From assembly GCA_036250195.1 (NCBI GenBank), contig JAVHZZ010000004.1:163968869-164032868 (forward strand): DNA of 64,000 nt, written 5' to 3'. This DNA comes from Mixophyes australis. Its lineage: Eukaryota; Chordata; Amphibia; Anura; Limnodynastidae. Shown piece after piece: positions 48,780 through 59,880 of this stretch. Below the pieces are notes generated by a model. It searched no databases. It was not told where the DNA came from and saw only the letters and a program-made list of their open reading frames with translations. Every line of letters starts with the position of its first letter. Positions within the stretch are counted from its first letter, which is position 1. The position numbers and the translations under genes were made by a program.

Positions 48780-49479
48780 CCCTAGTTCAGGGAAACAGGG
48801 AGGAGGGAACCGGGGCCCACAGCTCACTAGTTTCCCATGCAACTGGACCCATTATCTCCAAGAGCCCCAGGGCACCGCACCTACTGCACCAATGGTAGTT
48901 TTGCCACTGGTCTGGAATGATATTACTAATATCAATATATTTTACTAGTATAATACAGATTACTTGGTGTTGCCATGTCAGTACATGTTGTAATCTCTAA
49001 ATAACCCTTTTACAGTTTTGTTTCAATTTTGACTTCATTTCTGCATGCTATATTGTAAAATATGTTATTCCTATGTTCGTTTGACAGTGAGTCAGATAAC
49101 CTATTTAATTCATTCTGTACAACTGCTGACACACAGACAAGCAGGAGAAGAATTGAATGGGTTAGTTAGTGCAACATTAGAATATTAAAAACACAGAACA
49201 TTTCAGTTTAGCCAACTCTGGTGAATCTACTTGTAGACAATTTGACAATATACCAAAATGTACATAATACAAGCATCTAAACATTAATAATAGCAGAACT
49301 AATGAAAGGAATGATTTGCACCAGGAAATGGGACTATCCTCATAAATTGGTAACAAAACATATATTCCCGTTACCATCGAGGGGCTGCTCTTCCAACAAA
49401 TTGAAACTGCAAATACTTAAAGACCAGAGTTGGAAAATAAAACAAAGAGCACTCCAGTCCACTAATACATTACTGAATA
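48780..49479. other. no recognisable feature
   Basis: Unassigned DNA before a Penelope-like fragment. Confidence 0.5.
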
Positions 49480-50392
49480 AAATTTAACTTTTATTATTGC
49501 GTTTAAAATGTTAAATAATCCTACCAGGTAAGAGATATGGAGATAAGGTGAAATATTAAAAATAAGTAAACAATTACAAAATATAAGGTGAAAAGTCACA
49601 CCACACACAAAGCTCAAACAAATCGTGTATTAAAAGATGAACCCATCAGCAAGCCTTATTATTTATTGGGAGAAAAGAGAAGATGGGACAGGTGTATCCT
49701 TTTCATACTTTATTACCATGGGTCCATATATGTACACCATACATTGAAGTCCCACTAACTCCCTTTGTTCATTCACCTATATCACCCACAAATGATCTAT
49801 TAGGAAATCAAAAGGGTCACTGGTCAAGAAATAGGGCAGAAGCTCAACATGTGTCTGTAATTTTATTTAGATCGCCTATCCCCATTAATTACAATACATT
49901 ATTCATCCTGTACTCATAGTTGTATATATCTCAACTTAGGTTCCTGTATGTGTAATAATTACCCAACATAATAGGAGGGATATTGATTCAAATATATATC
50001 TGTGGCTGTGGATTATATATAAATCATATAACTGTTCCCCAAAACACTTGGTCTCCAAAAGATATCCCAAAAATGCCTCCTAAATCTCATCTTTTGTAAA
50101 TCTAAGACTACCTCTCTGATACAATTAGGAGCATGTATATTCACTGTAGTTCCACTAAGGTATTATTACTTTCCCATCTTCTCTCTCAGACCAAAATGAT
50201 GCTGGGAATGTGAGCTTGTTTCTACTACTCAGAGCGATATAGGAACCACCTTCATTAGTAGCAGGGTGATTAAAGTGATGCCGGCGTCCGCGGCTGTATT
50301 GCCGCTGCCAGCCACTTGCTTCCGGGTCCTGACGTCACTAGTGACGTGGTGCCCGATGTACGTTTCACCACTGGCTTTCTCAAGGGAATTAA
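49480..50392 (-). mobile_element. Penelope-like fragment
   Basis: Ends at 50392 with the same minus-strand signature as the element in hAT-A1: CCCTTGAGAAAGCC, loop, GGTGAAACGTACAT. Upstream is a GC-rich CCGGGTCCTGACGTCAC and a long AT-rich body with TTTTATTATTGCG near its other end. No RT or endonuclease frame is readable. The left limit is a guess. The call rests on the hairpin and the layout. Confidence 0.45.
50354..50386 (-). other. hammerhead-like hairpin, second copy
   Basis: CTTGAGAAAG, short stem GCC/GGT, then GAAACG. As at 8004, the second hammerhead box is intact and the first reads CTTGAGA instead of CTGATGA. The same substitution in two unlike copies suggests a family feature, not random decay. 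Confidence 0.4.
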
Positions 50393-50397
50393 TAATA

Positions 50398-50492
50398 GCA
50401 CCCAATCACCTATCATTACCTAGAATCTGATTGGTTGCTATGGGCAACACCTCCAATTTTGCTTTTTAGAGGTTTTAGTAAATCTATCCCTA
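50398..50492. mobile_element. right half of a Harbinger-type MITE
   Basis: Contains ATCTGATTGGTTGCTATGGG and CAACACCTCC and ends TAGTAAATCTATCCC, the mirror of the left arm at 13501. The left half is missing at the Penelope boundary. Confidence 0.6.
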
Positions 50493-50945
50493 TAGGTTCT
50501 TAGATATTGTGGCGTAATGTTTCATCCACTGCATACAGATTTAAGCCATGGGACCCACTGAACTTTGTTCACAAAGTGCAGTGGATGCACCTATCAAAAC
50601 ATTTTGCATTTACACTGGTGCTCCTAGATGCTTTGCACAGCGCACCTCCAGGTGCATGCCTACTCTCACTCATGGGACACACCTCCACAAACCCAATTAT
50701 CGCTGAGATTTGCGGGGGGGGAAGAAATATCTGAAAAGGTGCACTATACCAAAGACCTCTTAACACTCAGATCACTTTTGAACCATCATTTTCATTAAAT
50801 AATACTAGGGATGAGCGCACTCGGATTTATGAAATCCGAGCCCACCCGAACGTTGCGGATCCGAGTCGGATCCGAGACAGATCCGGGTATTGGCGCCAAA
50901 TTCAAAAGTGAAACTGAGGCTCTGACTCATAATCCCGTTGTCGGA

Positions 50946-50995
50946 TCTCGCGATACTCGGATCCTATAAATTCCCCGCTAGTCGCCGCCATCTTC
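50946..50995 (+). promoter_or_regulatory. hAT-B1 promoter-like motif cluster
   Basis: TCTCGCGATA (50946-50955, one change from TCTCGCGAGA), TATAAA (50965-50970) and GCCGCCATCTTC (50984-50995), whose reverse GAAGATGGCGGC matches the YY1 activator consensus. Compare hAT-B3, where the CGCG element is exact. Confidence 0.5.
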
Positions 50996-51038
50996 ACTCG
51001 GGCATTGATCAGGGTAGAGGGAGGGTGTGTTAGGCGGT

Positions 51039-52130
51039 CCTCTGTGCTGTTTAGTTCTGTGCTGTTTAGTTCTGTGCTGTTTAGTTCTGTGCTGTTTAGT
51101 TCTGTGCTGTTTAGTTCTGTGCTGTTTAGTTCTGTGCTGTTTAGTGCTGTGCTGTGCTGTGCTGTTTAGTGCTGTGCTGTGCTGTGCTGTGCTGTGTTCT
51201 GCAGTATCAGTCCAGTGGTGCTGTGTGTTGTGCTCTGTCCTTCTGAGGTCAGTGGTGCTGCTGGGTCCTGTGCTGTGTCCTGTTCAGTCCAGTGGTGCTG
51301 TGTCCTGTGCTCTGTGCTTCTAAGGGCATAGTTATTTCCCCAATATTCCCCTGTGTTTAAAAAAATAAAAAAAAGTTTTTTTAAAAAATACCAAAAACGA
51401 CTTTAATATTTTTTAATTACCACAAAATTTGCACAACCAATCCTGCAGTATAAGCCCATTGGTACTGCAATATTACCAAGTTCACACATTCAGCAGTAAA
51501 AGTCCAGTGGTACTGCAATATTACAAAGTTTACACATTCTGCAGTATCAGTCCAGTGGTGCTGTGTCCTGTGCTCTGTCCTGCTGAGTTCCGTAGTGCTG
51601 CTGGGTCCTGTGCCGTGTCCTGTTCAGTCCAGTGGTGCTGTGTCCTGTGCTCTGTGCTTCTAAGGGCATAGTTATTTCCCCATTATTCCCAAGTTTTTAA
51701 AAAATAAAAAAAAAGTAAAAAAAAATAAAGAATTTAAAAAAAAAAAAAATATAATAATTATAACCAAATTTGCAAAACCAATCCAGCATTATAAGTCCAT
51801 TGGTACTGCAATATTACCAAGTTCACACATTCTGCAGTATCAGTCCAGTGGTGCTGTGTCCTGTGCTCTGTCCTGCTGAGTTCCGTAGTGCTGCTGGGTC
51901 CTGTGCCGTGTCCTGTTCAGTCCAGTGGTGCTGTGTCCTGTGCTCTGTGCTTCTAAGGGCATAGTTATTTCCCCACTATTCCCAAGTTTTTTAAAAATAA
52001 AAAAAAAGTAAAAAAAAATAAAAAATTAAAAAAAAAAAATATATATAATAATTATAACCAAATTTGCAAAACCAATCCAGCAGTATAAGTCCATTGGTAC
52101 TGCAATATTACCAAGTTCACACATTCTGCA
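51039..52130 (+). repeat. tandem leader arrays of hAT-B1
   Basis: First a 15-bp array of TGTGCTGTTTAGTTC (51048-51180). Then three copies of a segment with TCAGTCCAGTGGTGCTGTGT and CTTCTAAGGGCATAG (around 51205-51340, 51541-51690 and 51836-51985), each followed by an A-rich spacer and CATTGGTACTGCAATATTAC. A GCAGTA...TACTGC mini-hairpin recurs. Open frames here are artefacts of repeats. Confidence 0.85.
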
Positions 52131-52149
52131 GTATCTTGTGCTACATATA

Positions 52150-55146
52150 ATGGAGACCAAAAATTTGGAGGATAAAGTAGGGAAAGATCAAGACCCACTT
52201 CCTCCTAATGCTGAAGCTGCTGCCACTAGTCATGACATAGACGATGAAATGCCATCAACGTCGTCTTCCAAGCCCGATGCCCAATCTCGTAGTACCGGGC
52301 ATGTAAAATCCAAAAAGCCCAAGTTAAGAAAAAGTAGCAAAAAGAGAAACTTTAAATCATCTGAGGAGAAACGTAAAGTTGCCAATATGCCATTTACGAC
52401 ACGGAGTGGCAAGGAACGGCTTAGGCCCTGGCCCGTGTTCATGACTAGTGGTTCAGCTTCACCCACGGATCTTAGCCCTCCTCCTCCTCCCCCCCCCTAC
52501 AAAAAATTGAAGAGAGTTATGCTGTCAGCAACAAAACAGCAAACAACTCTGCCTTCTAAAGAGAAATTATCACAAATCCCCAAGGCGAGTCCAAGGGTGT
52601 TGGTGGTTGTCAAGCCTGACCTTCCCATCACTGTACGGGAAGAGGTGGCTCGGGAGGAGGCTATTGATGATGTAGCTGGCGCTGTGGAGGAACTTGATGA
52701 TGAGGATGGTGATGTGGTTATTGTAAATGAGGCACCAGGGGGGGAAACAGCTGATGTCCATGGGATGAAAAAGCCCATCGTCATGCCTGGTCAGAAGACC
52801 AAAAAATGCACCTCTTCGGTCTGGAGTTATTTTTATCCAAATCCAGACAACCAATGTATGGCAATATGTAGCTTATGTAAAGCTCAAATAAGCAGGGGTA
52901 AGGATCTTGCCCACCTAGGAACATCCTCCCTTATACGTCACCTGAATAACCTTCATAGTTCAGTGGTTAGTTCAGGAACTGGGGCTAGGACCCTCATCGG
53001 TACAGGGACACCTAAATCCCGTGGTCCAGTTGGATACACACCAGCAACACCCTCCTCGTCAACTTCCTCCACAATCTCCATCAGATTCAGTCCTGCAGCC
53101 CAAGTCAGCAGCCAGACTGAGTCCTCCTCAATACGGGATTCATCCGAGGAATCCTGCAGCGGTACGCCTACTACTGCCACTGCTGCTGTTGCTGCTGTTA
53201 GTCGGTCATCTTCCCAGAGGGGAAGTCGTAAGACCGCTAAGTCTTTCACAAAACAATTGACCGTCCAACAGTCGTTTGCCATGACCACCAAATACGATAG
53301 TAGTCACCCTATTGCAAAGCGTATAACTGCGGCTGTAACTGCAATGTTGGTGTTAGACGTGCGCCCGGTGTCCGCCATCAGTGGAGTGGGATTTAGAGGG
53401 TTGATGGAGGTATTGTGTCCCCGGTACCAAATCCCCTCGAGATTCCACTTCACTAGGCAGGCGATACCAAAAATGTACAGAGAAGTACGATCAAGTGTCC
53501 TCAGTGCTCTTAAAAATGCGGTTGTACCCACTGTCCACTTAACCACGGACATGTGGACAAGTGGTTCTGGGCAAACGAAGGACTATATGACTGTGACAGC
53601 CCACTGGGTAGATGCATCCCCTTCCGCAGCAACAGCAACAGCTGCATCAGTAGCAGCATCTACAAAATGGCTGCTCATGCAAAGGCAGGCAACATTGTGC
53701 ATTACAGGCTTTAATAAGAGGCACAACGCTGACAACATATTAGAGAAAATGAGGGAAATTATCTCCCAGTGGCTTACCCCACTTAGACTCTCATGGGGAT
53801 TTGTGGTGTCAGACAATGCCAGTAACATTGTGCGGGCATTAAATATGGGCAATTTCCAGCACGTCCCATGTTTTGCCCACACCATTAATTTGGTGGTGCA
53901 GCATTACCTCAAGAGTGACAGGGGTGTGCAGGAGATGCTTGCGGTGGCCCGCAAAATTGCTGGACACTTTCGGCATTCAGCCAGTGCCTACCGCAGACTA
54001 GAGGCACATCAAAAAAGCTTGAACCTGCCCTGCCATCACCTCAAACAAGAGGTTGTGACGCGCTGGAACTCCACCCTCTATATGCTGCAGAGGATGGAGG
54101 AGCAGCAAAAGGCCATTCAGGCCTACACAGCCACCTACGACATAGGCAAAGGAGTGGGGATGCGCCTCAGTCAAGCGCAGTGGAGACTGATTTCCGTGTT
54201 GTGCAAGGTTCTGCAGCCATTTGAACTTGCCACACGAGAAGTCAGTTCCGACACTGCCAGCTTGAGTCAGGTCATTCCCCTGATCAGGCTGTTGCAGAAG
54301 CAGCTGGAGAAAGTGAGGGAGGAGCTGGTAAGCCATTGCGATTACACCAAGCATGTAGCTCTTGTGGATGTAGCCCTTCGTACGCTTTGCCAGGATCCGA
54401 GGGTGGTCACTCTTTTAAAGTCAGAGGAATACATTCTGGCCACCGTGCTCGATCCTCGGTTTAAAGCGTATGTTGTGTCTCTGTTTCCGGCGGACACAAG
54501 TCTACAGCGGTGCAAAGACCTGCTGGTCAGGAGATTGTCCTCTGAAGAGGACCGTGACATGCCAACAGCTCCACCCTCATTTTCTTCCACATCTATGGCT
54601 GCGAGGAAAAAGCTCAGTTTTCCCAAAAGAGGCACTGGCGGGGATGCTGATAACATCTGGTCCGGACTGAAGGACCTGCCAACCATTGCAGACATGTCTA
54701 CTCTCGCTGCATTGGATGCTGTCACAATAGAAAAAATTGTGGATGATTACTTTGCTGACACCATCCAAGTAGACATGTCAGACAGTCCATATTGTTACTG
54801 GCAGGAAAAAAAGGCAGTTTGGAAGCCCCTGTACAAACTGGCTCTATTTTACCTGAGTTGTCCCCCCTCCAGTGTGTACTCGGAAAGAGTTTTTAGTGCA
54901 GCGGGGAACCTGGTCAGTGAGCGGCGAAGGAGGTTGCTTCCTCACAACGTTGAAAAAATGATGTTTATAAAAATGAATAATCAATTCCTCAATGAAGTAC
55001 AGCACTGCCCTCCAGATACTACAGAGGGACCTGTGGTTGTGGAGTCCAGCGGGGACGAATTGATAATGTGTGATGAGGAGGAAGTACACACTGTAGGGGG
55101 AGAGGAATCAGAGGTTGAGGATGAGGACGACATCTTGCCTCAGTAG
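52150..55146 (+). CDS. hAT transposase, ZBED1-like, intact
   Basis: A 998-residue DNA transposase that would bind the element ends and cut and join DNA in the nucleus. Start: the ATG at 52150, conserved with hAT-B3; an earlier GTG frame is ignored. Residues 1-215: acidic and basic low complexity, with a PFTTRSGKERLRPWP box and an EELDDEDGD patch. BED zinc finger about 218-272 (SVWSYF, C240, C243, H264, H269). Catalytic core: D467 in TTDMWTSGSG, D555 in VSDNASN, CFAHTINLVV, W639 in TRWNSTLYML, and E912 in SSVYSERVFSAAG; these align with the known hAT D, D, W and E positions. C-terminal dimerisation region about 895-945, then an acidic tail ending DDILPQ. No frameshift or stop. The length exceeds ZBED1 (about 700 residues) because of the N-terminus. 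Activity is inferred, not shown. Confidence 0.95.
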   Translation: METKNLEDKVGKDQDPLPPNAEAAATSHDIDDEMPSTSSSKPDAQSRSTGHVKSKKPKLRKSSKKRNFKSSEEKRKVANMPFTTRSGKERLRPWPVFMTSGSASPTDLSPPPPPPPYKKLKRVMLSATKQQTTLPSKEKLSQIPKASPRVLVVVKPDLPITVREEVAREEAIDDVAGAVEELDDEDGDVVIVNEAPGGETADVHGMKKPIVMPGQKTKKCTSSVWSYFYPNPDNQCMAICSLCKAQISRGKDLAHLGTSSLIRHLNNLHSSVVSSGTGARTLIGTGTPKSRGPVGYTPATPSSSTSSTISIRFSPAAQVSSQTESSSIRDSSEESCSGTPTTATAAVAAVSRSSSQRGSRKTAKSFTKQLTVQQSFAMTTKYDSSHPIAKRITAAVTAMLVLDVRPVSAISGVGFRGLMEVLCPRYQIPSRFHFTRQAIPKMYREVRSSVLSALKNAVVPTVHLTTDMWTSGSGQTKDYMTVTAHWVDASPSAATATAASVAASTKWLLMQRQATLCITGFNKRHNADNILEKMREIISQWLTPLRLSWGFVVSDNASNIVRALNMGNFQHVPCFAHTINLVVQHYLKSDRGVQEMLAVARKIAGHFRHSASAYRRLEAHQKSLNLPCHHLKQEVVTRWNSTLYMLQRMEEQQKAIQAYTATYDIGKGVGMRLSQAQWRLISVLCKVLQPFELATREVSSDTASLSQVIPLIRLLQKQLEKVREELVSHCDYTKHVALVDVALRTLCQDPRVVTLLKSEEYILATVLDPRFKAYVVSLFPADTSLQRCKDLLVRRLSSEEDRDMPTAPPSFSSTSMAARKKLSFPKRGTGGDADNIWSGLKDLPTIADMSTLAALDAVTIEKIVDDYFADTIQVDMSDSPYCYWQEKKAVWKPLYKLALFYLSCPPSSVYSERVFSAAGNLVSERRRRLLPHNVEKMMFIKMNNQFLNEVQHCPPDTTEGPVVVESSGDELIMCDEEEVHTVGGEESEVEDEDDILPQ

Positions 55147-55201
55147 AGCCTGTTTAGTCTGTACAGGGAGAGATGAATAGCTTTTTTGGTGTGGGGGCCC
55201 A

Positions 55202-55265
55202 AACAAACCAATCATTTCAGCCAAAGTTGTTTGGTAGGCCCTGTCGCTGAAATGATTGGTTTGTT
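55202..55265. other. 20-bp perfect hairpin after the transposase stop
   Basis: AACAAACCAATCATTTCAGC at 55202-55221 pairs perfectly with 55246-55265 across a 24-base loop, starting 56 bp after the stop codon. It could stabilise or end the transcript, or be a small fold-back insertion. Nothing further is known. Confidence 0.75.
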
Positions 55266-55803
55266 AAAGTGTGCATGTCCTATTTCAACAACATAAGGGT
55301 GGGTGTGAGGGCCCAAGGACAATTCCATCTTGCACCTCTTTTTTTTTTTTTGCATTATATGACCAAGCAACAGTCGTTTGCCATGTTCAAAAAGTAAAAC
55401 CAAATGTAAAAAAATTCAAGAAATTAAACCAAAAGTAAAATGCAGTGTCATAATTTAAAACAAGAGGTATTGACGTGCTCTAAAACTACTGTATTGTTGT
55501 TTATATTTTATAAACACTACACTTGAAAGCTCGAGTCTTTCAATAGAAAAGTAACTGTCCATTGCACGAATATTTGCAACAGGGACAATTTTAGGGTTAA
55601 GAAAGTCAACTAATAAATAATAACACTTCGACGCTGTGTGTCTTTATAAACACTACACTTGGAAGTTGGAGGAGGTATTGTGGCCCCGGCACCAAATTTA
55701 CTACCGGGGACACTCCACTGTGCAGTCCATATTTAGGTGTATCAGATATTAAACAACGGTGACAGTTGATGCCCAATTTTTTAATTATATTGTGGCCTCA
55801 TTA

Positions 55804-56649
55804 TGTAACCCCCTGTCACTGTGTGTAGTGTGGGGTGCAAAGGGTACACAGTGCACCTCCTTCTCAAGCCCTGGCTAGCTGATGTGCATGGGTGTAAATG
55901 ATCAGGGGGTCCCTGCACATGCAGGTGTTTCTTTGTAGTTAGTGGGACACAGGTAATGTCACTTTGGTGCAGTGTAATAGAAGTCACAATAATTTGGGCG
56001 CCAGACCATCTCTATAACAAACTGAACTTTTATTTACACTCTTCCTCCAGCACGATAATCATAATGGTTGCAGAATATATACATCTCCTTACTCTCTCCA
56101 GCACAGTTATTAATGAGAAATACGAATATGGTTGCAAATATCTTATCACTCCTCCTGCACAGTTCTTAATGTTATCCAGATGTTAAATAACATAATTTAC
56201 ATGTCTCTTGCACTCCATAATCACTGCAGATCACCCTTTCTGCAGGGGCACATGCATGGATGCTAATAGGCAGGCAGCCTCTCCTCCATGCAGCTCTGAC
56301 ACACTCTGTGTACCTGTCAACTGCAGCTCATCCCTCCTCTGCGGGGATAATGTCTCCTGTGCTCTGACACGTCACTCTGTGTACTCTCAGCCTCAGGATC
56401 TGACACTACAACTACCATGCCTCTTGTAGCAGCCCTCACTCCAGGGCCTCTTCCATGTGCAGTGTCCCCCTCTCTCTTGGGTTCACTATAGTGGCATGGA
56501 GTTCTCCCCCTCATCCAGGGCACACATTCCTTGCCCTGGCTCAGTCACCACGCTCAGACTTCCAGGCAATGCTGGGGGAGCCTGGGAGCTTCCACCCCAG
56601 GTCCCCAGCTACAACTCTCCTCTCCTGTGTCTTCTCTCTCTTTCTGACA
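55804..56649 (-). mobile_element. probable solo LTR nested in hAT-B1
   Basis: 846 bp that interrupt repeated 3' sequence of hAT-B1: similar text occurs before (about 55500-55800) and after (56650-56900). Read on the minus strand it runs from TGTCAGAAAG to GGGGGTTACA, with an AATAAA-type signal near its 3' part (plus strand TTTTATTTAC near 56030). Flanks are CATTA and CTTTA, a one-mismatch 5-bp duplication. No internal genes, so a solo LTR is the simplest reading. Confidence 0.5.
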
Positions 56650-57171
56650 CTTTAAAGATCGTGCCTTTAAATGAAAAAGTCAGTCTTCATTGCACGACTA
56701 TGTGCAACAGGGACATTTTTTTGGGTTTACAAAGTCAAACAATAACACTTCGACCCTGTCTGTCTGGGGTCTCTCAATGACGAATTGTCTGTACCATGTT
56801 TGGAGGAGGTATTGTGGCCCCGGTATCAAATTGGGTACCGGGGCCACCCCACTATGCAGTCCAGATACTTGTTTGGTGGAATTCAGACACGTGGAGGGTT
56901 TTTTAATTATATTGTGGCCTCGGTACCAAATTGTGTACCGGGGCCACCACACTACGCAGTCAAGATAGATAGATGCGTATTGCGTATCATAGATAAAGTA
57001 CATTCAGTGGTGTGGGGCAAATTGAAAAATATTCAAAATGCACTGACATTATCAAAAACAAGAGGTTGTCACACGCTAAAACTCCAACATGTATATGATG
57101 GAGAGGATGGAGGAGCAGCCGTATGTGTAGTGTAATGCAGATCTGTTGAAGGTTTTTTATATATTTTATTG

Positions 57172-59360
57172 TGGTGCCCAGTGCCCACTCCTCTACGCAG
57201 TCCAGGTACAATTATTGGTGCGAATCATAAAAGTTCAGGGTTTTTAAGATATTGTGGTGACCCACTCCTCTACGCAGTCCAGGTACAATTATTGGTGCGA
57301 ATCATAAAAGTTCAGGGTTTTTAAGATATTGTGGTGACCCACTCCTCTACGCAGTCCAGGTACAATTATTGGTGCGAATCATAAAAGTTCAGGGTTTTTA
57401 ATATATTGTGGTGACCCACTCCTCTACGCAGTCCAGGTACAATTATTGGTGCGAATCATAAAAGTTCAGGGTTTTTAATATATTGTGGTGACCCACTCCT
57501 CTACGCAGTCCAGGTACAATTATTGGTGCGAATCATAAAAGTTCAGGGTTTTTAAGATATTGTGGTGACCCACTCCTCTACGCAGTCCAGGTACAATTAT
57601 TGGTGCGAATCATAAAAGTTCAGGGTTTTTAAGATATTGTGGTGACCCACTCCTCTACGCAGTCCAGGTACAATTATTGGTGCGAATCATAAAAGTTCAG
57701 GGTTTTTAATATATTGTGGTGACCCACTCCTCTACGCAGTCCAGGTACAATTATTGGTGCGAATCATAAAAGTTCAGGGTTTTTAAGATATTGTGGTGAC
57801 CCACTCCTCTACGCAGTCCAGGTACAATTATTGGTGCGAATCATAAAAGTTCAGGGTTTTTAAGATATTGTGGTGACCCACTCCTCTACGCAGTCCAGGT
57901 ACAATTATTGGTGCGAATCATAAAAGTTCAGGGTTTTTAAGATATTGTGGTGACCCACTCCTCTACGCAGTCCAGGTACAATTATTGGTGCGAATCATAA
58001 AAGTTCAGGGTTTTTAATATATTGTGGTGACCCACTCCTCTACGCAGTCCAGGTACAATTATTGGTGCGAATCATAAAAGTTCAGGGTTTTTAATATATT
58101 GTGGTGACCCACTCCTCTACGCAGTCCAGGTACAATTATTGGTGCGAATCATAAAAGTTCAGGGTTTTTAAGATATTGTGGTGACCCACTCCTCTACGCA
58201 GTCCAGGTACAATTATTGGTGCGAATCATAAAAGTTCAGGGTTTTTAAGATATTGTGGTGACCCACTCCTCTACGCAGTCCAGGTACAATTATTGGTGCG
58301 AATCATAAAAGTTCAGGGTTTTTAATATATTGTGGTGACCCACTCCTCTACGCAGTCCAGGTACAATTATTGGTGCGAATCATAAAAGTTCAGGGTTTTT
58401 AATATATTGTGGTGACCCACTCCTCTACGCAGTCCAGGTACAATTATTGGTGCGAATCATAAAAGTTCAGGGTTTTTAAGATATTGTGGTGACCCACTCC
58501 TCTACGCAGTCCAGGTACAATTATTGGTGCGAATCATAAAAGTTCAGGGTTTTAAGATATTGTGGTGACCCACTCCTCTACGCAGTCCAGGTACAATTAT
58601 TGGTGCGAATCATAAAAGTTCAGGGTTTTTAAGATATTGTGGTGACCCACTCCTCTACGCAGTCCAGGTACAATTATTGCTGCGAATCATAAAAGTTCAG
58701 GGTTTTTAAGATATTGTGGTGACCCACTCCTCTACGCAGTCCAGGTACAATTATTGGTGCGAATCATAAAAGTTCAGGGTTTTTAATATATTGTGGTGAC
58801 CCACTCCTCTACGCAGTCCAGGTACAATTATTGGTGCGAATCATAAAAGTTCAGGGTTTTTAATATATTGTGGTGACCCACTCCTCTACGCAGTCCAGGT
58901 ACAATTATTGGTGCGAATCATAAAAGTTCAGGGTTTTTAAGATATTGTGGTGACCCACTCCTCTACGCAGTCCAGGTACAATTATTGGTGCGAATCATAA
59001 AAGTTCAGGGTTTTTAAGATATTGTGGTGACCCACTCCTCTACGCAGTCCAGGTACAATTATTGGTGCGAATCATAAAAGTTCAGGGTTTTTAATATATT
59101 GTGGTGACCCACTCCTCTACGCAGTCCAGGTACAATTATTGGTGCGAATCATAAAAGTTCAGGGTTTTTAATATATTGTGGTGACCCACTCCTCTACGCA
59201 GTCCAGGTACAATTATTGGTGCGAATCATAAAAGTTCAGGGTTTTTAAGATATTGTGGTGACCCACTCCTCTACGCAGTCCAGGTACAATTATTGGTGCG
59301 AATCATAAAAGTTCAGGGTTTTTAAGATATTGTGGTGACCCACTCCTCTACGCAGTCCAG
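57172..59360. repeat. 28-unit, 77-bp satellite array in hAT-B1
   Basis: Nearly identical 77-bp units (TGACCCACTCCTCTACGCAG ... GTGCGAATCATAAAAGTTC). One site alternates between TTTAAGATATT (G type) and TTTAATATATT (T type). By unit the order is GG TT GG T GGG TT GG TT GGGG TT GG TT GG, so the real repeat is mostly a four-unit block of 308 bp. Diverged single units precede it (56810-57170) with ATTGTGGCCCCGG and CTACGCAGTC, showing its origin from the element's own tail. Confidence 0.97.
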
Positions 59361-59880
59361 AAAGATACCTTGTTGCAACGTTTTGGACTAATAACTATAT
59401 TGTGAGGTGTTCAGAATACACTGTAAATTAGTGGAAATGCTTGTTATTGAATGTTATTGAGGTTAATAATAGCCTAGGAGTGAAAATAAGCCCAAAAACT
59501 TGATTTTTAAACTTTTTATGTTTTTTTCAAAAAAAATCCGAATCCAATACCTTAAATCCGAACCGAGACCTTTCGTCAAGTGTTTTGCGAGACAAATCCG
59601 AACCTCAAAAATAACGAAAATCCGGATCCAAAACACAAAACACGAGACCTCAAAAATCGCCGGTGCACATCCCTAAATAATACTTTCCCATGATTTTTTT
59701 TACTATCTTACTCTGTTTAGTTTCACATTACGTTTACATTAATCATAACAGTGATGTGACATCTAATTGCCTTTATTACATGTGCATGTTTGAAGCTTTT
59801 TATATTGCTCAGTGTACCTAGATGTGCTTCTCTGTGAACTGGAAGGTGTAAAATTCATCCCATTAATAGTATAAGACCTA

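Larger units (their letters stand above)
50806..59675 (+). mobile_element. hAT-B1, ZBED-type hAT with intact transposase
   Basis: 8870 bp. Left end TAGGGATGAGCGCAC, right end in reverse TAGGGATGTGCACCGG, with perfect 8-bp duplication AATAATAC (50798-50805 and 59676-59683). Order: promoter-like region, tandem leader, transposase CDS (52150-55146), a hairpin, a nested solo LTR, a 28-unit 77-bp array and a 300-bp right end homologous to hAT-B2. The matching terminal repeats, exact target duplication and long open frame suggest recent activity. Confidence 0.95.

Noticed and set aside
51027..51964. Leucine/cysteine-rich frames in the hAT-B1 leader
   Set aside because: Come from the 15-bp TGTGCTGTTTAGTTC repeats and the duplicated leader; non-coding leader is the simpler reading.
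57230..59360. CRISPR-like array
   Set aside because: Direct 77-bp repeats have no spacers and the genome is a vertebrate, so this is a satellite.
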